A DNA stretch of 64,000 nt from Micavibrio sp. UBA5572 (GCA_002425415.1 DIMG01000029.1:62001-126000); one strand, 5' to 3'. Positions 17,206 through 26,012 are shown, counted from the stretch's first letter. Translations and numbers: made by a program. Notes: a model not told the origin generated them from the sequence alone.

Positions 17206-18117
17206 ATGTTTACAGGACAAAACAGCACCGTTTCCAGTGATCTGTCCGCCTTAAAAACAAAGGCGGGGGCAAAAATTGCCTCTGCCATCCAGTCCGCCAG
17301 TGCTAAAACCGGCGTTGACTTTTCCTATCTTCTTCAGCAAGCCCAAGTCGAGAGCTCGTTTAAGGCCGATGCAAAGGCCCAAACGAGCTCTGCGACCGGT
17401 CTTTACCAGTTTATTGATTCAACCTGGCTGAACATGGTCAATAAATATGGTGACAAATATGGCCTGTCAAAATATGCCGACCAGATCAGTTCAAACGGCA
17501 AAGTTGCCGACAAATCGGTTAAAGCAGAAATTCTTAATCTGCGAAATAATGCCGAAATCTGTTCGTTGATGGCCGGAGAACTCGCCTCCGAGAACAAAAA
17601 CTATCTGGAAAGCTGTGTCGGCGGCGACATTGGATCGACCGAGCTTTATATGGCGCATTTTATGGGACCAAACGGCGCATCAAAATTTTTGACTGCGTTA
17701 CGCAGCAACCCGACCTCCAGTGCCGCCGATGCATTCCCTCAGGCGGCGGCAGCGAATAAGAATGTGTTCTATAACAAGTCGGGGCAGGAAAAATCTTTGG
17801 CCGAGGTTTATGCGTTCTTTGACAATAAATTCCAGATTGAAAGCGAGCCCACTTCCAGTTGTAGCGCAGACATAGACAGTGCCACCCAAAATGTTCTGGC
17901 AGCCAATGCCCAACAAACATACGATCATGTGTATAATGAATCCAAGAAATCATGGGTCAGAGTCAAATCATCCCATGTTGCTCCACTGGCTTCGTCATGG
18001 ACTCCGACTGATAATCTCGGCGGGATTGCCGGATTGACCAACGGATTTATTTCTCCGATTGATATTCTTGATCTTCTCAAAACCGATCATAGCCGCACAG
18101 GGCGTTATAACAGTTAG
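17206..18117 (+). CDS. Lytic transglycosylase-like protein, probably flagellum/polar-related
   Basis: 303 residues with an SLT/goose-lysozyme-like core: QAQVESSFKADAKA holds the catalytic glutamate, followed by SSATGLYQFIDSTWL and the YMAHFMGPNGASKFL block. Such enzymes cut peptidoglycan glycan strands. There is no signal peptide or membrane segment at the N-terminus (MFTGQNSTVSSDLSA), so it would need flagellar-type or another leaderless export. A TTG 33 bp upstream is in frame but lies inside the sigma-54 promoter, so ATG 17206 with GAGGG is the start. The promoter class points to flagellar or polar wall remodelling. The Ser-rich C-terminal 90 residues are not recognised. Confidence 0.82.
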   Translation: MFTGQNSTVSSDLSALKTKAGAKIASAIQSASAKTGVDFSYLLQQAQVESSFKADAKAQTSSATGLYQFIDSTWLNMVNKYGDKYGLSKYADQISSNGKVADKSVKAEILNLRNNAEICSLMAGELASENKNYLESCVGGDIGSTELYMAHFMGPNGASKFLTALRSNPTSSAADAFPQAAAANKNVFYNKSGQEKSLAEVYAFFDNKFQIESEPTSSCSADIDSATQNVLAANAQQTYDHVYNESKKSWVRVKSSHVAPLASSWTPTDNLGGIAGLTNGFISPIDILDLLKTDHSRTGRYNS

Positions 18118-18130
18118 TTTCCCAAAAGTT

Positions 18131-19117
18131 CTAGGTTTCTGATGCACGTTTCAAACGATCATTAATCGCGATGCCGATTCCCGTATTCGGAATATCCATG
18201 ACGGCGATGCGCGTATGTTCAGGTTTGTCCAAGGCGCGGATATAGGAAAACAAATTGGCGGCGGCCTCTAACAAATCCCCTGTTTCCGAGAGATTGCGAA
18301 TCTGGTTCGGGGGGAGATCGCCCGCTTTCCCACCACCTTTGATCCCCATAAATTTAGTCGAGCCAAAAGCGAGTAAAGCTTCACCTTTTTCAAGATCAAT
18401 GACTTTGAGGCGAATAGGAATATTGGGCGCATAATGGCGGAGCATTTGCCCAGGGGAGCGTGGTTTATCTGCGGCAGACAATTCATAGGTCACAGACAAA
18501 CCGATACAGTCTGAAATGTCTTCTGCTGTGAGAGCCCCTGCCCTGACGATGACAGTCTCAGCACCCGTTAAATCAACAACAGTTGATTCCAGTCCGAATT
18601 GCGTTGCACCGCCTGCCAAAATCAATGGGACTGCACCCCCCAGACTATCTGCTACATGGTGTGGGGCGGTTGGGCTAAGTGTCCCTGATGCATTGGCACT
18701 AGGGGCTGCGATAGGAACACCGGATTTTTTAATCAAGGCCAAAGCAACGGCGTGATCGGGTATACGCAAAGCCACTGTTTTTAATCCCGCACAGGCCAGA
18801 TCAGAAATCCTTGCGGTTTGTGATTTTGGTAAAATGATGGTCAAAGGCCCCGGCCAGAATTTATCAGCCAGAGCCAAGGCTCGGTCATCAAAATCAGCCT
18901 CCCCCAAGAGCATTTCCAAATTTGCACCGTGAGAAATGAGCGGATTAAAACTTGGACGGCCTTTGGCTGCGAATAGTTTTGCGACGGCTTCGCCATTGGT
19001 TGCATCTGCCCCGAGGCCATACACCGTTTCTGTCGGGAAGGCCACCAGATCACCCGCACGAATAAGATCGGCAGCTTCTTTTATAACGTCGGGGGTCGGG
19101 GCAGCAATTTTTGTCAT
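18131..19117 (-). CDS. tsaC: L-threonylcarbamoyladenylate synthase (YrdC + Sua5 domains)
   Basis: Makes threonylcarbamoyl-AMP from threonine, bicarbonate and ATP for the t6A37 modification of ANN-decoding tRNAs. The YrdC domain has FPTETVYGLGADA, AKGRPSFNPLI and PSANASG; the Sua5 domain begins near SPGQMLRHYAP and fills out 328 residues, so this is the two-domain Sua5 form rather than single-domain TsaC. It follows a membrane methyltransferase-like gene with a 12-bp gap and probably shares its transcript. It is convergent with the transglycosylase gene, 13 bp away. Confidence 0.93.
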   Translation of the reverse strand: MTKIAAPTPDVIKEAADLIRAGDLVAFPTETVYGLGADATNGEAVAKLFAAKGRPSFNPLISHGANLEMLLGEADFDDRALALADKFWPGPLTIILPKSQTARISDLACAGLKTVALRIPDHAVALALIKKSGVPIAAPSANASGTLSPTAPHHVADSLGGAVPLILAGGATQFGLESTVVDLTGAETVIVRAGALTAEDISDCIGLSVTYELSAADKPRSPGQMLRHYAPNIPIRLKVIDLEKGEALLAFGSTKFMGIKGGGKAGDLPPNQIRNLSETGDLLEAAANLFSYIRALDKPEHTRIAVMDIPNTGIGIAINDRLKRASET

Positions 19118-19129
19118 AGAGGGGTTATA

Positions 19130-19741
19130 TTATTTTATGACGTATAAGAAAACAGGAATAGTGACAAACAAGCCGCGCACATATTCAGTTTTCACCGGAA
19201 TCCAGTCTTTAATCGGGAAAGAGCACGATACGATAGCACTGCCCGATTTCATGGTCAGGAATTGCGGAACCAGTTTTTCCATGTGATACGGTGACAAGTA
19301 GCACATAACAATATCAAGACCGGACAAATCTTTTTCAAAAAAGTTTTCACGCAAGACAGATATGTCTTTTTGAAAAAAAGTTCTGATTTTTGACAGGGCA
19401 AACGGGAAAGGAGAGATTTCATAGCCTGTAATGGTTGATTGCGGGAATTTTCCGAGCAGTGCGAACAAACACCCACCCCAACCACAGCCCAAATCAGCAA
19501 TGAGATATTTATGAGCTCCGTCAAATGAAAGCGGGATCATGGACAGGGCTTTGGTTCTGACGTGACGTAAAACCGGTGTGGGGGAAATGCGGGATTTTTT
19601 TTCAAAGATCAACGAAACGCCGATCAAGGTCATGACAAACAGCATGACAGCTCCGTAAATTCCCCCAAATGCTGTCATCTTTCCTGCCTTTATGTTTTTT
19701 AATGTTGATTTCATTCTACTATTTTTCGCAGGTTTATGCAC
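19130..19741 (-). CDS. Membrane-anchored class I methyltransferase-like protein
   Basis: 203 residues: one N-terminal membrane span (GGIYGAVMLFVMTLIGVSLI), then a Rossmann-type SAM-binding domain with motif I ADLGCGWGG, the acidic motif II TGYEISPFPF, then LRENFFEKDLSG and YLSPYHMEKL. It is clearly related to the product of 63003-63554, which has the same layout and shared blocks. The substrate is unknown. ATG 19714 is an alternative start; neither has a strong ribosome binding site. The downstream neighbour is the Sua5 gene, 12 bp away. Confidence 0.72.
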   Translation of the reverse strand: MHKPAKNSRMKSTLKNIKAGKMTAFGGIYGAVMLFVMTLIGVSLIFEKKSRISPTPVLRHVRTKALSMIPLSFDGAHKYLIADLGCGWGGCLFALLGKFPQSTITGYEISPFPFALSKIRTFFQKDISVLRENFFEKDLSGLDIVMCYLSPYHMEKLVPQFLTMKSGSAIVSCSFPIKDWIPVKTEYVRGLFVTIPVFLYVIK

Positions 19742-19869
19742 CAGATAGAGATGATTTTATTTACTATTTATATAATATGAAAACTTATTATATGTGACGG
19801 GTCGTTGTGAAACACTTGCTTTTATTAGAAAAATTCAGGTAGAACCAAGAAACCCCAAGGAAAATTGAT

Positions 19870-20529
19870 ATGACCGGAAAAGTCTTTACCGTTGCCCAGC
19901 ACAAGGGCGGAGCAGGAAAAACCACCCTATCCGCGCAGCTCGCCGCTGCACTCGACCAGACAGGAGGCAAAGTCCTGATTATCGATGTTGACCCGCAAGG
20001 GTCTTTGACCGAATGGCATAAAATGCGATCGCAGACTTTGGGACGCAAAAACAAGATCACTTTATTCCAGACCCAAGGTTGGAAAATGATGCGCGAATTA
20101 CCCCGCATCCAACGTGAATTCGATTACATCATTATTGATACGCCCCCCCATGCCGAAAGCGAGTCCAGCATTGCTATTCGTCTGGCTGATCTGGTGTTGA
20201 TGCCCATGCAGCCTTCGCCGCTTGATGTCTGGGCGTGTGCGCCGACCATTAAAATTATCGTTCAGGAAAAGAAACCGTTGATGTTGGTGATGAACCGCGT
20301 TCCTGCCAAATCCCGTTTGAACGAAACGATCAAAGATAAATTGGACGGCATGAATATTCAGGTTGCGCGGGCGACGCTCGGCAATCGGGTCGCGTTTGCG
20401 TCTTCGATCATGCAAGGCTTGGGCGTCGGTGAATTCGATGCGCGCGGAATGGCCTCTTTGGAAATGGCAGCCTTGCTCAAGGAAATCAAAAAACACAAAG
20501 CGTTTAAAGATATCAGCAAAGCGGCTTAG
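19870..20529 (+). CDS. Orphan ParA-family ATPase
   Basis: 219 residues, a small ParA/Soj-type ATPase without an N-terminal HTH. It has the deviant Walker A HKGGAGKTT, the A' motif IIDVDPQGSLTEW and Walker B YIIIDTPPHAES. Proteins like this position plasmids, chromosomes or polar and chemotaxis complexes. No parB-like partner lies on either side, so the cargo cannot be inferred. It is distinct from MipZ at 13951. It ends 76 bp before the convergent galU stop, in a gap that holds an intergenic repeat copy. Confidence 0.88.
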   Translation: MTGKVFTVAQHKGGAGKTTLSAQLAAALDQTGGKVLIIDVDPQGSLTEWHKMRSQTLGRKNKITLFQTQGWKMMRELPRIQREFDYIIIDTPPHAESESSIAIRLADLVLMPMQPSPLDVWACAPTIKIIVQEKKPLMLVMNRVPAKSRLNETIKDKLDGMNIQVARATLGNRVAFASSIMQGLGVGEFDARGMASLEMAALLKEIKKHKAFKDISKAA

Positions 20530-20538
20530 CTTCTTATC

Positions 20539-20600
20539 GTTATCCCGTTGCAGGCCGTAACCCATTTTTGTCTGGATTGCTTCGCTGACACTCAATGATG
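20539..20600 (+). repeat. Intergenic repeat, copy 1 (diverged)
   Basis: Member of a three-copy dispersed family. This copy has ATCCCGTTGCAGGCCG, then CCCATTTTTGTCTGGATTGC and TTCGCTGAC. It follows the orphan ParA gene directly and shares order and wording with copies at 31075 and 39921. It resembles the GTCATCCCGGC...GGAATCCA repeats common in alphaproteobacteria. Confidence 0.65.
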
Positions 20601-20605
20601 AAAAT

Positions 20606-21544
20606 CTAGGCCGCCTCTTGTCGGCTTTTGGGACTTTGAGTTGCCATGGTTTCTGCATGATATTCGCGCAGTTTTTCCATCATATAATCTGCAATTTCCT
20701 GAGAAATAGAATCCTTATCCAAGGCATAAGCAATCTGGGCTTTCACAAAACCGACTTCGTGTCCGCAGTCCAGCCGCTCCCCTTCAAAAACAAACCCGTA
20801 GAAAGGTTGGTCATGAATCAAATGAACCATGGCATCGGTTAATTGGATTTCTCCGCCTGCTCCGGTTTCATGGCGATCAAGATAGGCAAAGATTTCTGGC
20901 TGTAAGATATAACGTCCGAAAATAGCCATATCCGATGGAGCATTTTCGGCTTTTGGTTTTTCAACCAAACCTTTAATGCCAACCATGTTTCCATCGCGGG
21001 AAAAAAGATCAAGTATGCCGTATTTTGAGACATCCTGCGGGTCAACAATACAAGTCGCAACAACATTACCGCCAGATTGATTGTAAGCATCCATCATTTG
21101 AGCCAGACAACTTTGAGGGTGGCGGACGGTATCATCGGGAAGAATAATGGCAAAAGGTTCGTCACCAACCAGATCTTTGGCACACCAAATAGCATGCCCC
21201 AGACCAAGAGCAATGTCTTGCGAAGCTGTTTTGATCGCACCATCAGGAACCGAGGACTCCTGAACTTTTTGCATGTGCTCGATTTTATTACGTTTTTCCA
21301 GCATTTCCATCAGTGCATCCGGACATTCAAAATGGCGCAGCAAAACATCTTTTCCCGCGCTCATGACAAAAATAAATTCTTCAATACCAGCTTGGCGAGC
21401 TTCTTCAATGGCCATCTGGATCAAAGGACGGTCGACAATCGTCAACATTTCTTTGGGCATAGCTTTGGTTGCGGGCAATAATCTGGTACCAAGTCCTGCA
21501 ACAGGTAAAACGGCCTTGCGGACTGGTCTGATTTTTTCTGACAT
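20606..21544 (-). CDS. galU: UTP-glucose-1-phosphate uridylyltransferase
   Basis: Makes UDP-glucose for polysaccharide, lipopolysaccharide and osmoprotectant glucan synthesis. The nucleotidyltransferase core is clear: VLPVAGLGTRLLPATKAMPKEML (nucleotide loop), DRPLIQMAIEEA, FAIILPDD and ILDLFSRDGN...GLVEKPK. I start at ATG 21544 (MSEKIRPVRK, 312 residues), which has GGGAG at good spacing; 16 further upstream codons are open but non-conserved. It is divergent from the phosphohexomutase gene, so the 284-bp gap carries both promoters. Alphaproteobacterial neighbours are typical for exopolysaccharide precursor supply. Confidence 0.95.
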   Translation of the reverse strand: MSEKIRPVRKAVLPVAGLGTRLLPATKAMPKEMLTIVDRPLIQMAIEEARQAGIEEFIFVMSAGKDVLLRHFECPDALMEMLEKRNKIEHMQKVQESSVPDGAIKTASQDIALGLGHAIWCAKDLVGDEPFAIILPDDTVRHPQSCLAQMMDAYNQSGGNVVATCIVDPQDVSKYGILDLFSRDGNMVGIKGLVEKPKAENAPSDMAIFGRYILQPEIFAYLDRHETGAGGEIQLTDAMVHLIHDQPFYGFVFEGERLDCGHEVGFVKAQIAYALDKDSISQEIADYMMEKLREYHAETMATQSPKSRQEAA

Positions 21545-21828
21545 TCTTAAACGCTCCCGATGAATTTTCTGAACACCGCTCTTATGACACAAAGCAATAG
21601 AAAAGTCTATCTTTTATGTCAAATAAAAAATAGACCCTGCAAGCAAATGCTTGCCTTTTAAAAGTGCTCCTTAAATAAGCGTCCTGTCCTTGCATTTCAA
21701 GAGGGGAAGCGATAAAGAAAGGCATTAATCATAATATTTTTGCTGCAAAGCATTAAAAATCTTGAATTGCAGGCGGCTTTCGCTAAGGTAAGCCGCGAAT
21801 GACCCAAAAACCTCTGAAAGGGAACAGA
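21545..21828. promoter_or_regulatory. Divergent galU / phosphohexomutase control region with two hairpins
   Basis: The 284-bp gap holds a near-perfect palindrome GCAAGCA-AA-TGCTTGC (21639-21654) followed by CTTTTA, and a second hairpin GCGGCTT-N10-AAGCCGC (21773-21779 with 21790-21796) about 30 bp before the mutase start codon. The first may be an operator or a transcript stop, the second a translation-modulating leader stem. No confident -35/-10 pair was identified. Confidence 0.4.
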
Positions 21829-23337
21829 ATGGCTATAAAACCAAATACAGAAAGCTATGAACGCGACCGTTTGATCGAAGAAAGCGGTTTCAGAGAATAT
21901 GACGCACGCTGGCTGTTTCCCGAACAACTGAACCTTCGGGGCATTCAGGCTCTGGGGATGAGCATTGGAACAATTATGCATGAACGCGGTATTACCCCGC
22001 CAACAATTGCCGTGGGGCACGATTATCGCTCTTACAGTGCCTCTATTAAAAATGCCTTGATCGTTGGACTCATGGCGGCAGGATGTCAGGTTCGCGATAT
22101 TGGATTGGCTCTGTCTCCCGTTGCATATTTTGCACAGTTTGAACTGGACTGCCCCGCTGTGGCCATGGTCACAGCCAGCCATAATGAAAACGGCTGGACA
22201 GGTGTTAAAATGGGTATTGATCGTCCATTGACCTTTGGCCCAGATGAAATGTCCCGCTTGAAAGAGATCGTTAAAACCGAAAGTTATCAGTTACAAGCCG
22301 GAGGATCTTACGAATATATCGGTGACATGAAACAGCGTTATATCGCAGACCTGACCAAAGATGGAAAAATATCGCGTAAACTCAAGGCCGTTGTCGCGTG
22401 CGGCAATGGAACAGCAGGGGCTTACGCACCGGAAGCTTTGCGTGCCATTGGGGTTGATGTTGTCGAAATGGATTGCGAACTGGATTACACCTTCCCTCAT
22501 TACAACCCTAACCCTGAAGATCTTGAAATGCTCCACGCTTTGAGCAAAAAAGTTATCGAGACCGGCGCAGACATCGGTTTGGGTTTTGACGGCGACGGTG
22601 ATCGTTGTGGTGTAGTCGATAACACAGGAGAAGAAATCTTTGCCGATAAAATGGGTGTCATTCTGGCACGCGATTTAGCCAAACAATATGATAAGCCTTG
22701 TTTTGTTGTGGATGTAAAATCAACCGGACTATATCACTCCGACCCTGTTCTCAAAGAACTGGGCGCAAAAACAGATTATTGGAAGACCGGACACTCCTAT
22801 ATGAAACGTCGTGTGAATGAGATAGGTGCTTTGGTCGGATTTGAAAAAAGTGGTCACTATTTCTTTAATCAACCACTAGGGCGGGGCTATGATGATGGGG
22901 TTTTAACCGCCGTCACCATTTGTCGCTTGATGGATCGTAATGCCGACCAATCCATATCGGATTTAAAAAATGATCTGCCCAAAACATGGGGAACACCAAC
23001 CATGTCGCCATTTTGTCCCGATGACAAAAAATACGGCGTAGTCGATGATGCAATCAAATATTATCAGAGTATAAAAGAATCCGATCAAACATTGATGGGA
23101 CAAAAAATCGTGGATTTGGTAACGGTCAATGGGGTGCGCTTCACTTTGGAAGACGGCACATGGGGATTGATCCGCGCATCTTCAAACAAGCCATCTTTGG
23201 TGGTTGTGGTGGAAAGCCCCGCGTCCGAAGATCAAATGTTCAACATGTTTGAATTGATTGACTCCATGCTGACAACGAAATTCCCTGAGGTCGGCGAGTA
23301 TGACCAAAAAATATCTCGCACGTCAAAAGCGGCATAA
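21829..23337 (+). CDS. Phosphomannomutase/phosphoglucomutase
   Basis: Alpha-D-phosphohexomutase interconverting hexose 1- and 6-phosphates, feeding GDP-mannose or UDP-glucose synthesis. Active-site loop TASHNENGWTGVKMG holds the phosphoserine, GFDGDGDRCG is the metal loop, and EKSGHYFF is the sugar-binding GEMSG-like loop. The phosphate-binding C-terminal domain includes RASSNKPSL. I start at ATG 21829 (MAIKPNTES, 502 residues) with AAAGGGA six bases upstream; ATG 21799 is an alternative. It is convergent with a mannose-6-phosphate isomerase-type cupin, so mannose metabolism is the likely role, with galU divergent on the other side. Confidence 0.92.
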   Translation: MAIKPNTESYERDRLIEESGFREYDARWLFPEQLNLRGIQALGMSIGTIMHERGITPPTIAVGHDYRSYSASIKNALIVGLMAAGCQVRDIGLALSPVAYFAQFELDCPAVAMVTASHNENGWTGVKMGIDRPLTFGPDEMSRLKEIVKTESYQLQAGGSYEYIGDMKQRYIADLTKDGKISRKLKAVVACGNGTAGAYAPEALRAIGVDVVEMDCELDYTFPHYNPNPEDLEMLHALSKKVIETGADIGLGFDGDGDRCGVVDNTGEEIFADKMGVILARDLAKQYDKPCFVVDVKSTGLYHSDPVLKELGAKTDYWKTGHSYMKRRVNEIGALVGFEKSGHYFFNQPLGRGYDDGVLTAVTICRLMDRNADQSISDLKNDLPKTWGTPTMSPFCPDDKKYGVVDDAIKYYQSIKESDQTLMGQKIVDLVTVNGVRFTLEDGTWGLIRASSNKPSLVVVVESPASEDQMFNMFELIDSMLTTKFPEVGEYDQKISRTSKAA

Positions 23338-23346
23338 TATTATAAA

Positions 23347-23377
23347 ATAAAAGCCCTAATTACAGGGCTTTTATTTT
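23347..23377. terminator. Bidirectional terminator overlapping the cupin stop codon
   Basis: ATAAAAGCCCT (23347-23357) and AGGGCTTTTAT (23364-23374) form an 11-bp stem with a 6-base loop, flanked by A- and T-rich tracts on both sides. It lies between two convergent genes. The right arm is also the last codons of the cupin gene and the loop carries its stop. Confidence 0.75.
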
Positions 23378-23818
23378 GTTTAGAATGTTTTGGTAAGTTT
23401 CAAGACTGGCTGCCACAACCGGATTATTGGCCTCGGCAACATCACGTCCATACGCATCCATATAACGATGAATATCTTCTTCGCGACACGTGCCTTCTTG
23501 CCGCTCGAAGACGTGACAGTCTTCACCAGTCAGATTGGCCATGGCATGAATATCCCCTTTAGGGATAAAAATATCTTCACCAGCCTGAAGAGTGATAACA
23601 GTATCATTCAGAACAACGGTCAGCTCACCTTTGACGACACGCCATGTTTCTTGCCGCAAATCATGGGATTGCAAAGATAAAATATTAGCCGGATTGACGA
23701 TAATCAGCTTTTCACAAAATTCCAGATCATTCGCCATACCAACATCGGTTACTTTATAAGACCCCCATGGGCGGGTATCTTCATCGCCAATTTTATAGGC
23801 TTCCATATGACTGGACAT
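23360..23818 (-). CDS. Mannose-6-phosphate isomerase-type cupin
   Basis: 152-residue single cupin matching the C-terminal isomerase half of ManC-like bifunctional enzymes: RPWGSYKV, LSLQSHDLRQETWRVVKGEL, AGEDIFIPKGDIHAMAN and the tail REEDIHRYMDAYGR. The histidines and glutamate of the metal site are present (QSHDLRQE, GDIHAM). Its probable role is fructose-6-P to mannose-6-P, supplying the neighbouring mutase. Stand-alone forms of this domain are known. The gene converges on the mutase gene and shares its terminator. Confidence 0.85.
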   Translation of the reverse strand: MSSHMEAYKIGDEDTRPWGSYKVTDVGMANDLEFCEKLIIVNPANILSLQSHDLRQETWRVVKGELTVVLNDTVITLQAGEDIFIPKGDIHAMANLTGEDCHVFERQEGTCREEDIHRYMDAYGRDVAEANNPVVAASLETYQNILNKIKAL

Positions 23819-23914
23819 TTCTATTCCTTTTATGCTCTCGAATTGAATTGAACCGGGGCGATCCTGTCACATTTGGACACGCAAGATCAAGATAAAAATC
23901 CTGTAAAGGAACAA

Positions 23915-25990
23915 TCAAACATCCGTCCATGTGATCCCCCATTTATCAGCCAGATAGTTGCCGACTTGGTTAATTTCTGTGGTGGTTAACACACGGTTGT
24001 AAATCAGCATCTCTCCAATATCTCCGTAGAAACTGGTTGATGATGCACCGATTGTTGTAAGTGTGTCGGCGTATGTTGGGTCTGTTGCATTTGATCCGTT
24101 TGGAACGCCATTACTATAAAGCGCGCTTCCAGCCGTAGACGTTACCGCCGTCAAAATGCTTGGGCTGACAACCGATAAGGCATTTGTCCCCGTCAGGCGA
24201 ACCGCAGCCCCCGTTTTGACAATTTGTGGTTTTTCTGTTGACTCTAATCGGTGAGAGAATGAATTCCCAGCTCCACCAAAATAATGTTTATTAGCGGCAT
24301 TATCTTTCGGCAGTGACACAATAAAAGACGTATAACCCGTGGTGTAATTGATCGGATTCGCCAAAGCGTAATTGGCAATCCCTGCACTACTAAAGGAAAG
24401 CGTATTCAGGCCGTTGATGGTGGCCGCTCCTGTGCTTGCTTGTGCCGCCCCTGTGCCTTGTGTAATATTGTTGTACGTTCCAGACAGATCATCCACTTGG
24501 GAAACAGACCCACCGGACTCTGTAATTGTAGACGTGTCAGACGCATCAATCATCAAGGACAACCCTGTTAGATTGGTCGGCTGGAAGGCAAGGGACGATC
24601 CTTTTTGTGCTGCCAAGATAGCCTCGTAAATAGCGGCGTGGCCGTCATCATTCGGGTGAACATCAGCAGGATTCAAAAGAGCTGTCCCGCCATTGTCCAG
24701 CATGTAATTATAAAGATCAGCAAAGAACAGATCGTAATCAATCGCAATCCTGCGACACGCATCGTTATAAGATTTGTGGATATAGGCGTTTGAACCTGTA
24801 AATCCAGCCGATCCGATTAAATAGCGCGTATCATCTATATAGGGCAACGAACACATGACGATATGGTCGGCGTCGTACCCGCCCGATAAGAGGCCGTCTA
24901 TAACCTCGCGCATATCGTTTTCAAAATTTACAGCGTTCATGGTCGCCGGAGCAGCCGTATAGCGCATGTCATTAAAGCCATACATCATCACCAGCATGTC
25001 CCGCTTGTTTGTGCTGAGAACATCGGTCGCGTATCGATCCCGCCCGTTTCCTGAGCGTGGAAATCCACTGCTATCATTGGAGTTTTGAAGAACTGTTCCG
25101 CCTGACCCTTTATTTAAAACCGCCGAATTGATCGACGTAGACAGTCTATTCATCCAGTTATACTGTGCTGCGGTTGCTCCTGATCCAGCGGCAATACTAT
25201 CCCCGAAAGACACGTAGCTTGTGTCCACAGGAAGAAGTGTATCAAGTGTAGAGAACGGCGTATAGGTCATACCCCATTTTGTCGATAGATAAGCCCCGAC
25301 TTGGTTAATCTCATCAATACTCAAAGCGCGGTTATAAATAATAACCTCACCGATTGTTCCATTAAATCTTGAAATCCCTGTGGGATATTGCCCAATGTCC
25401 AGCCCTGTTAATGTCACATCCAAGCCACCATCGTGAGGTTCTAATACCCCATCAAACAACGGCAAGAGGCTGTTGGCTTTGCGCCGCATCCCCATGATAT
25501 GCCCGTTATTGTCGTAGGTAATTGCTCGTTGCGGCTGTGCCGTTCCAGAGGCTACCGTAATCAACGTTCCAACATTCGCCGCAATCCCATAACGACCGCC
25601 TCCCGCATCACGCCCATAGATAATACGCAAATCAGCCCCGTTGGTGTCCCGCGCATTGACCACAAAAACAGTGGAGTTAGCGGCGGGTATACTGTAAAGC
25701 GCACTTGGTAAAATAAGATGGTCGTTCGCTCCGTCAAAATCCAGAACATTTCTTCCGTTAATTGTGCGTGTTCCTGTAATCGGTTGAGACGCGCCTGTGC
25801 CTTGCGTTGCACCAGACGTATTCCCTGATTTATCCGCAATGGCAGACACCGCCCCTGCGCTTTGTGTGATGGTTGAGGTGTCGCTTGGGTCTTGCCAATA
25901 CGCCAAACCGGATAACGAGGATGGTATTAAAACATTGGGTGTATTGAGAATATGTCCGTGACTGAAGCCAAGGCCTAATTTGATTTTCAT
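23915..25990 (-). CDS. LamG-like / SGNH hydrolase / LamG-like protein, phage-like
   Basis: 691 residues in three parts. Residues about 25-245 and 473-691 are diverged copies of one another (PSDTSTIT/ASDTSTIT; EVIIYNRALSIDEINQVG/EMLIYNRVLTTTEINQVG), concanavalin-like lectin folds. Between them (about 258-460) is a GDSL/SGNH esterase: FGDSIAAGSG with Ser265, GFND with Asn340, and DVHPNDDGH with His445. The acid is Asp443, one residue closer to His than the usual Asp-x-x-His. Start ATG 25990 (MKIKLGLGFS) is backed by GAGGATCAC. There is no signal peptide. The architecture recalls phage tail or particle proteins, but no other phage gene is present; a single acquired gene is likely. Confidence 0.75.
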   Translation of the reverse strand: MKIKLGLGFSHGHILNTPNVLIPSSLSGLAYWQDPSDTSTITQSAGAVSAIADKSGNTSGATQGTGASQPITGTRTINGRNVLDFDGANDHLILPSALYSIPAANSTVFVVNARDTNGADLRIIYGRDAGGGRYGIAANVGTLITVASGTAQPQRAITYDNNGHIMGMRRKANSLLPLFDGVLEPHDGGLDVTLTGLDIGQYPTGISRFNGTIGEVIIYNRALSIDEINQVGAYLSTKWGMTYTPFSTLDTLLPVDTSYVSFGDSIAAGSGATAAQYNWMNRLSTSINSAVLNKGSGGTVLQNSNDSSGFPRSGNGRDRYATDVLSTNKRDMLVMMYGFNDMRYTAAPATMNAVNFENDMREVIDGLLSGGYDADHIVMCSLPYIDDTRYLIGSAGFTGSNAYIHKSYNDACRRIAIDYDLFFADLYNYMLDNGGTALLNPADVHPNDDGHAAIYEAILAAQKGSSLAFQPTNLTGLSLMIDASDTSTITESGGSVSQVDDLSGTYNNITQGTGAAQASTGAATINGLNTLSFSSAGIANYALANPINYTTGYTSFIVSLPKDNAANKHYFGGAGNSFSHRLESTEKPQIVKTGAAVRLTGTNALSVVSPSILTAVTSTAGSALYSNGVPNGSNATDPTYADTLTTIGASSTSFYGDIGEMLIYNRVLTTTEINQVGNYLADKWGITWTDV

Positions 25991-26012
25991 GTGATCCTCA
26001 TTCAAAAAAGAA

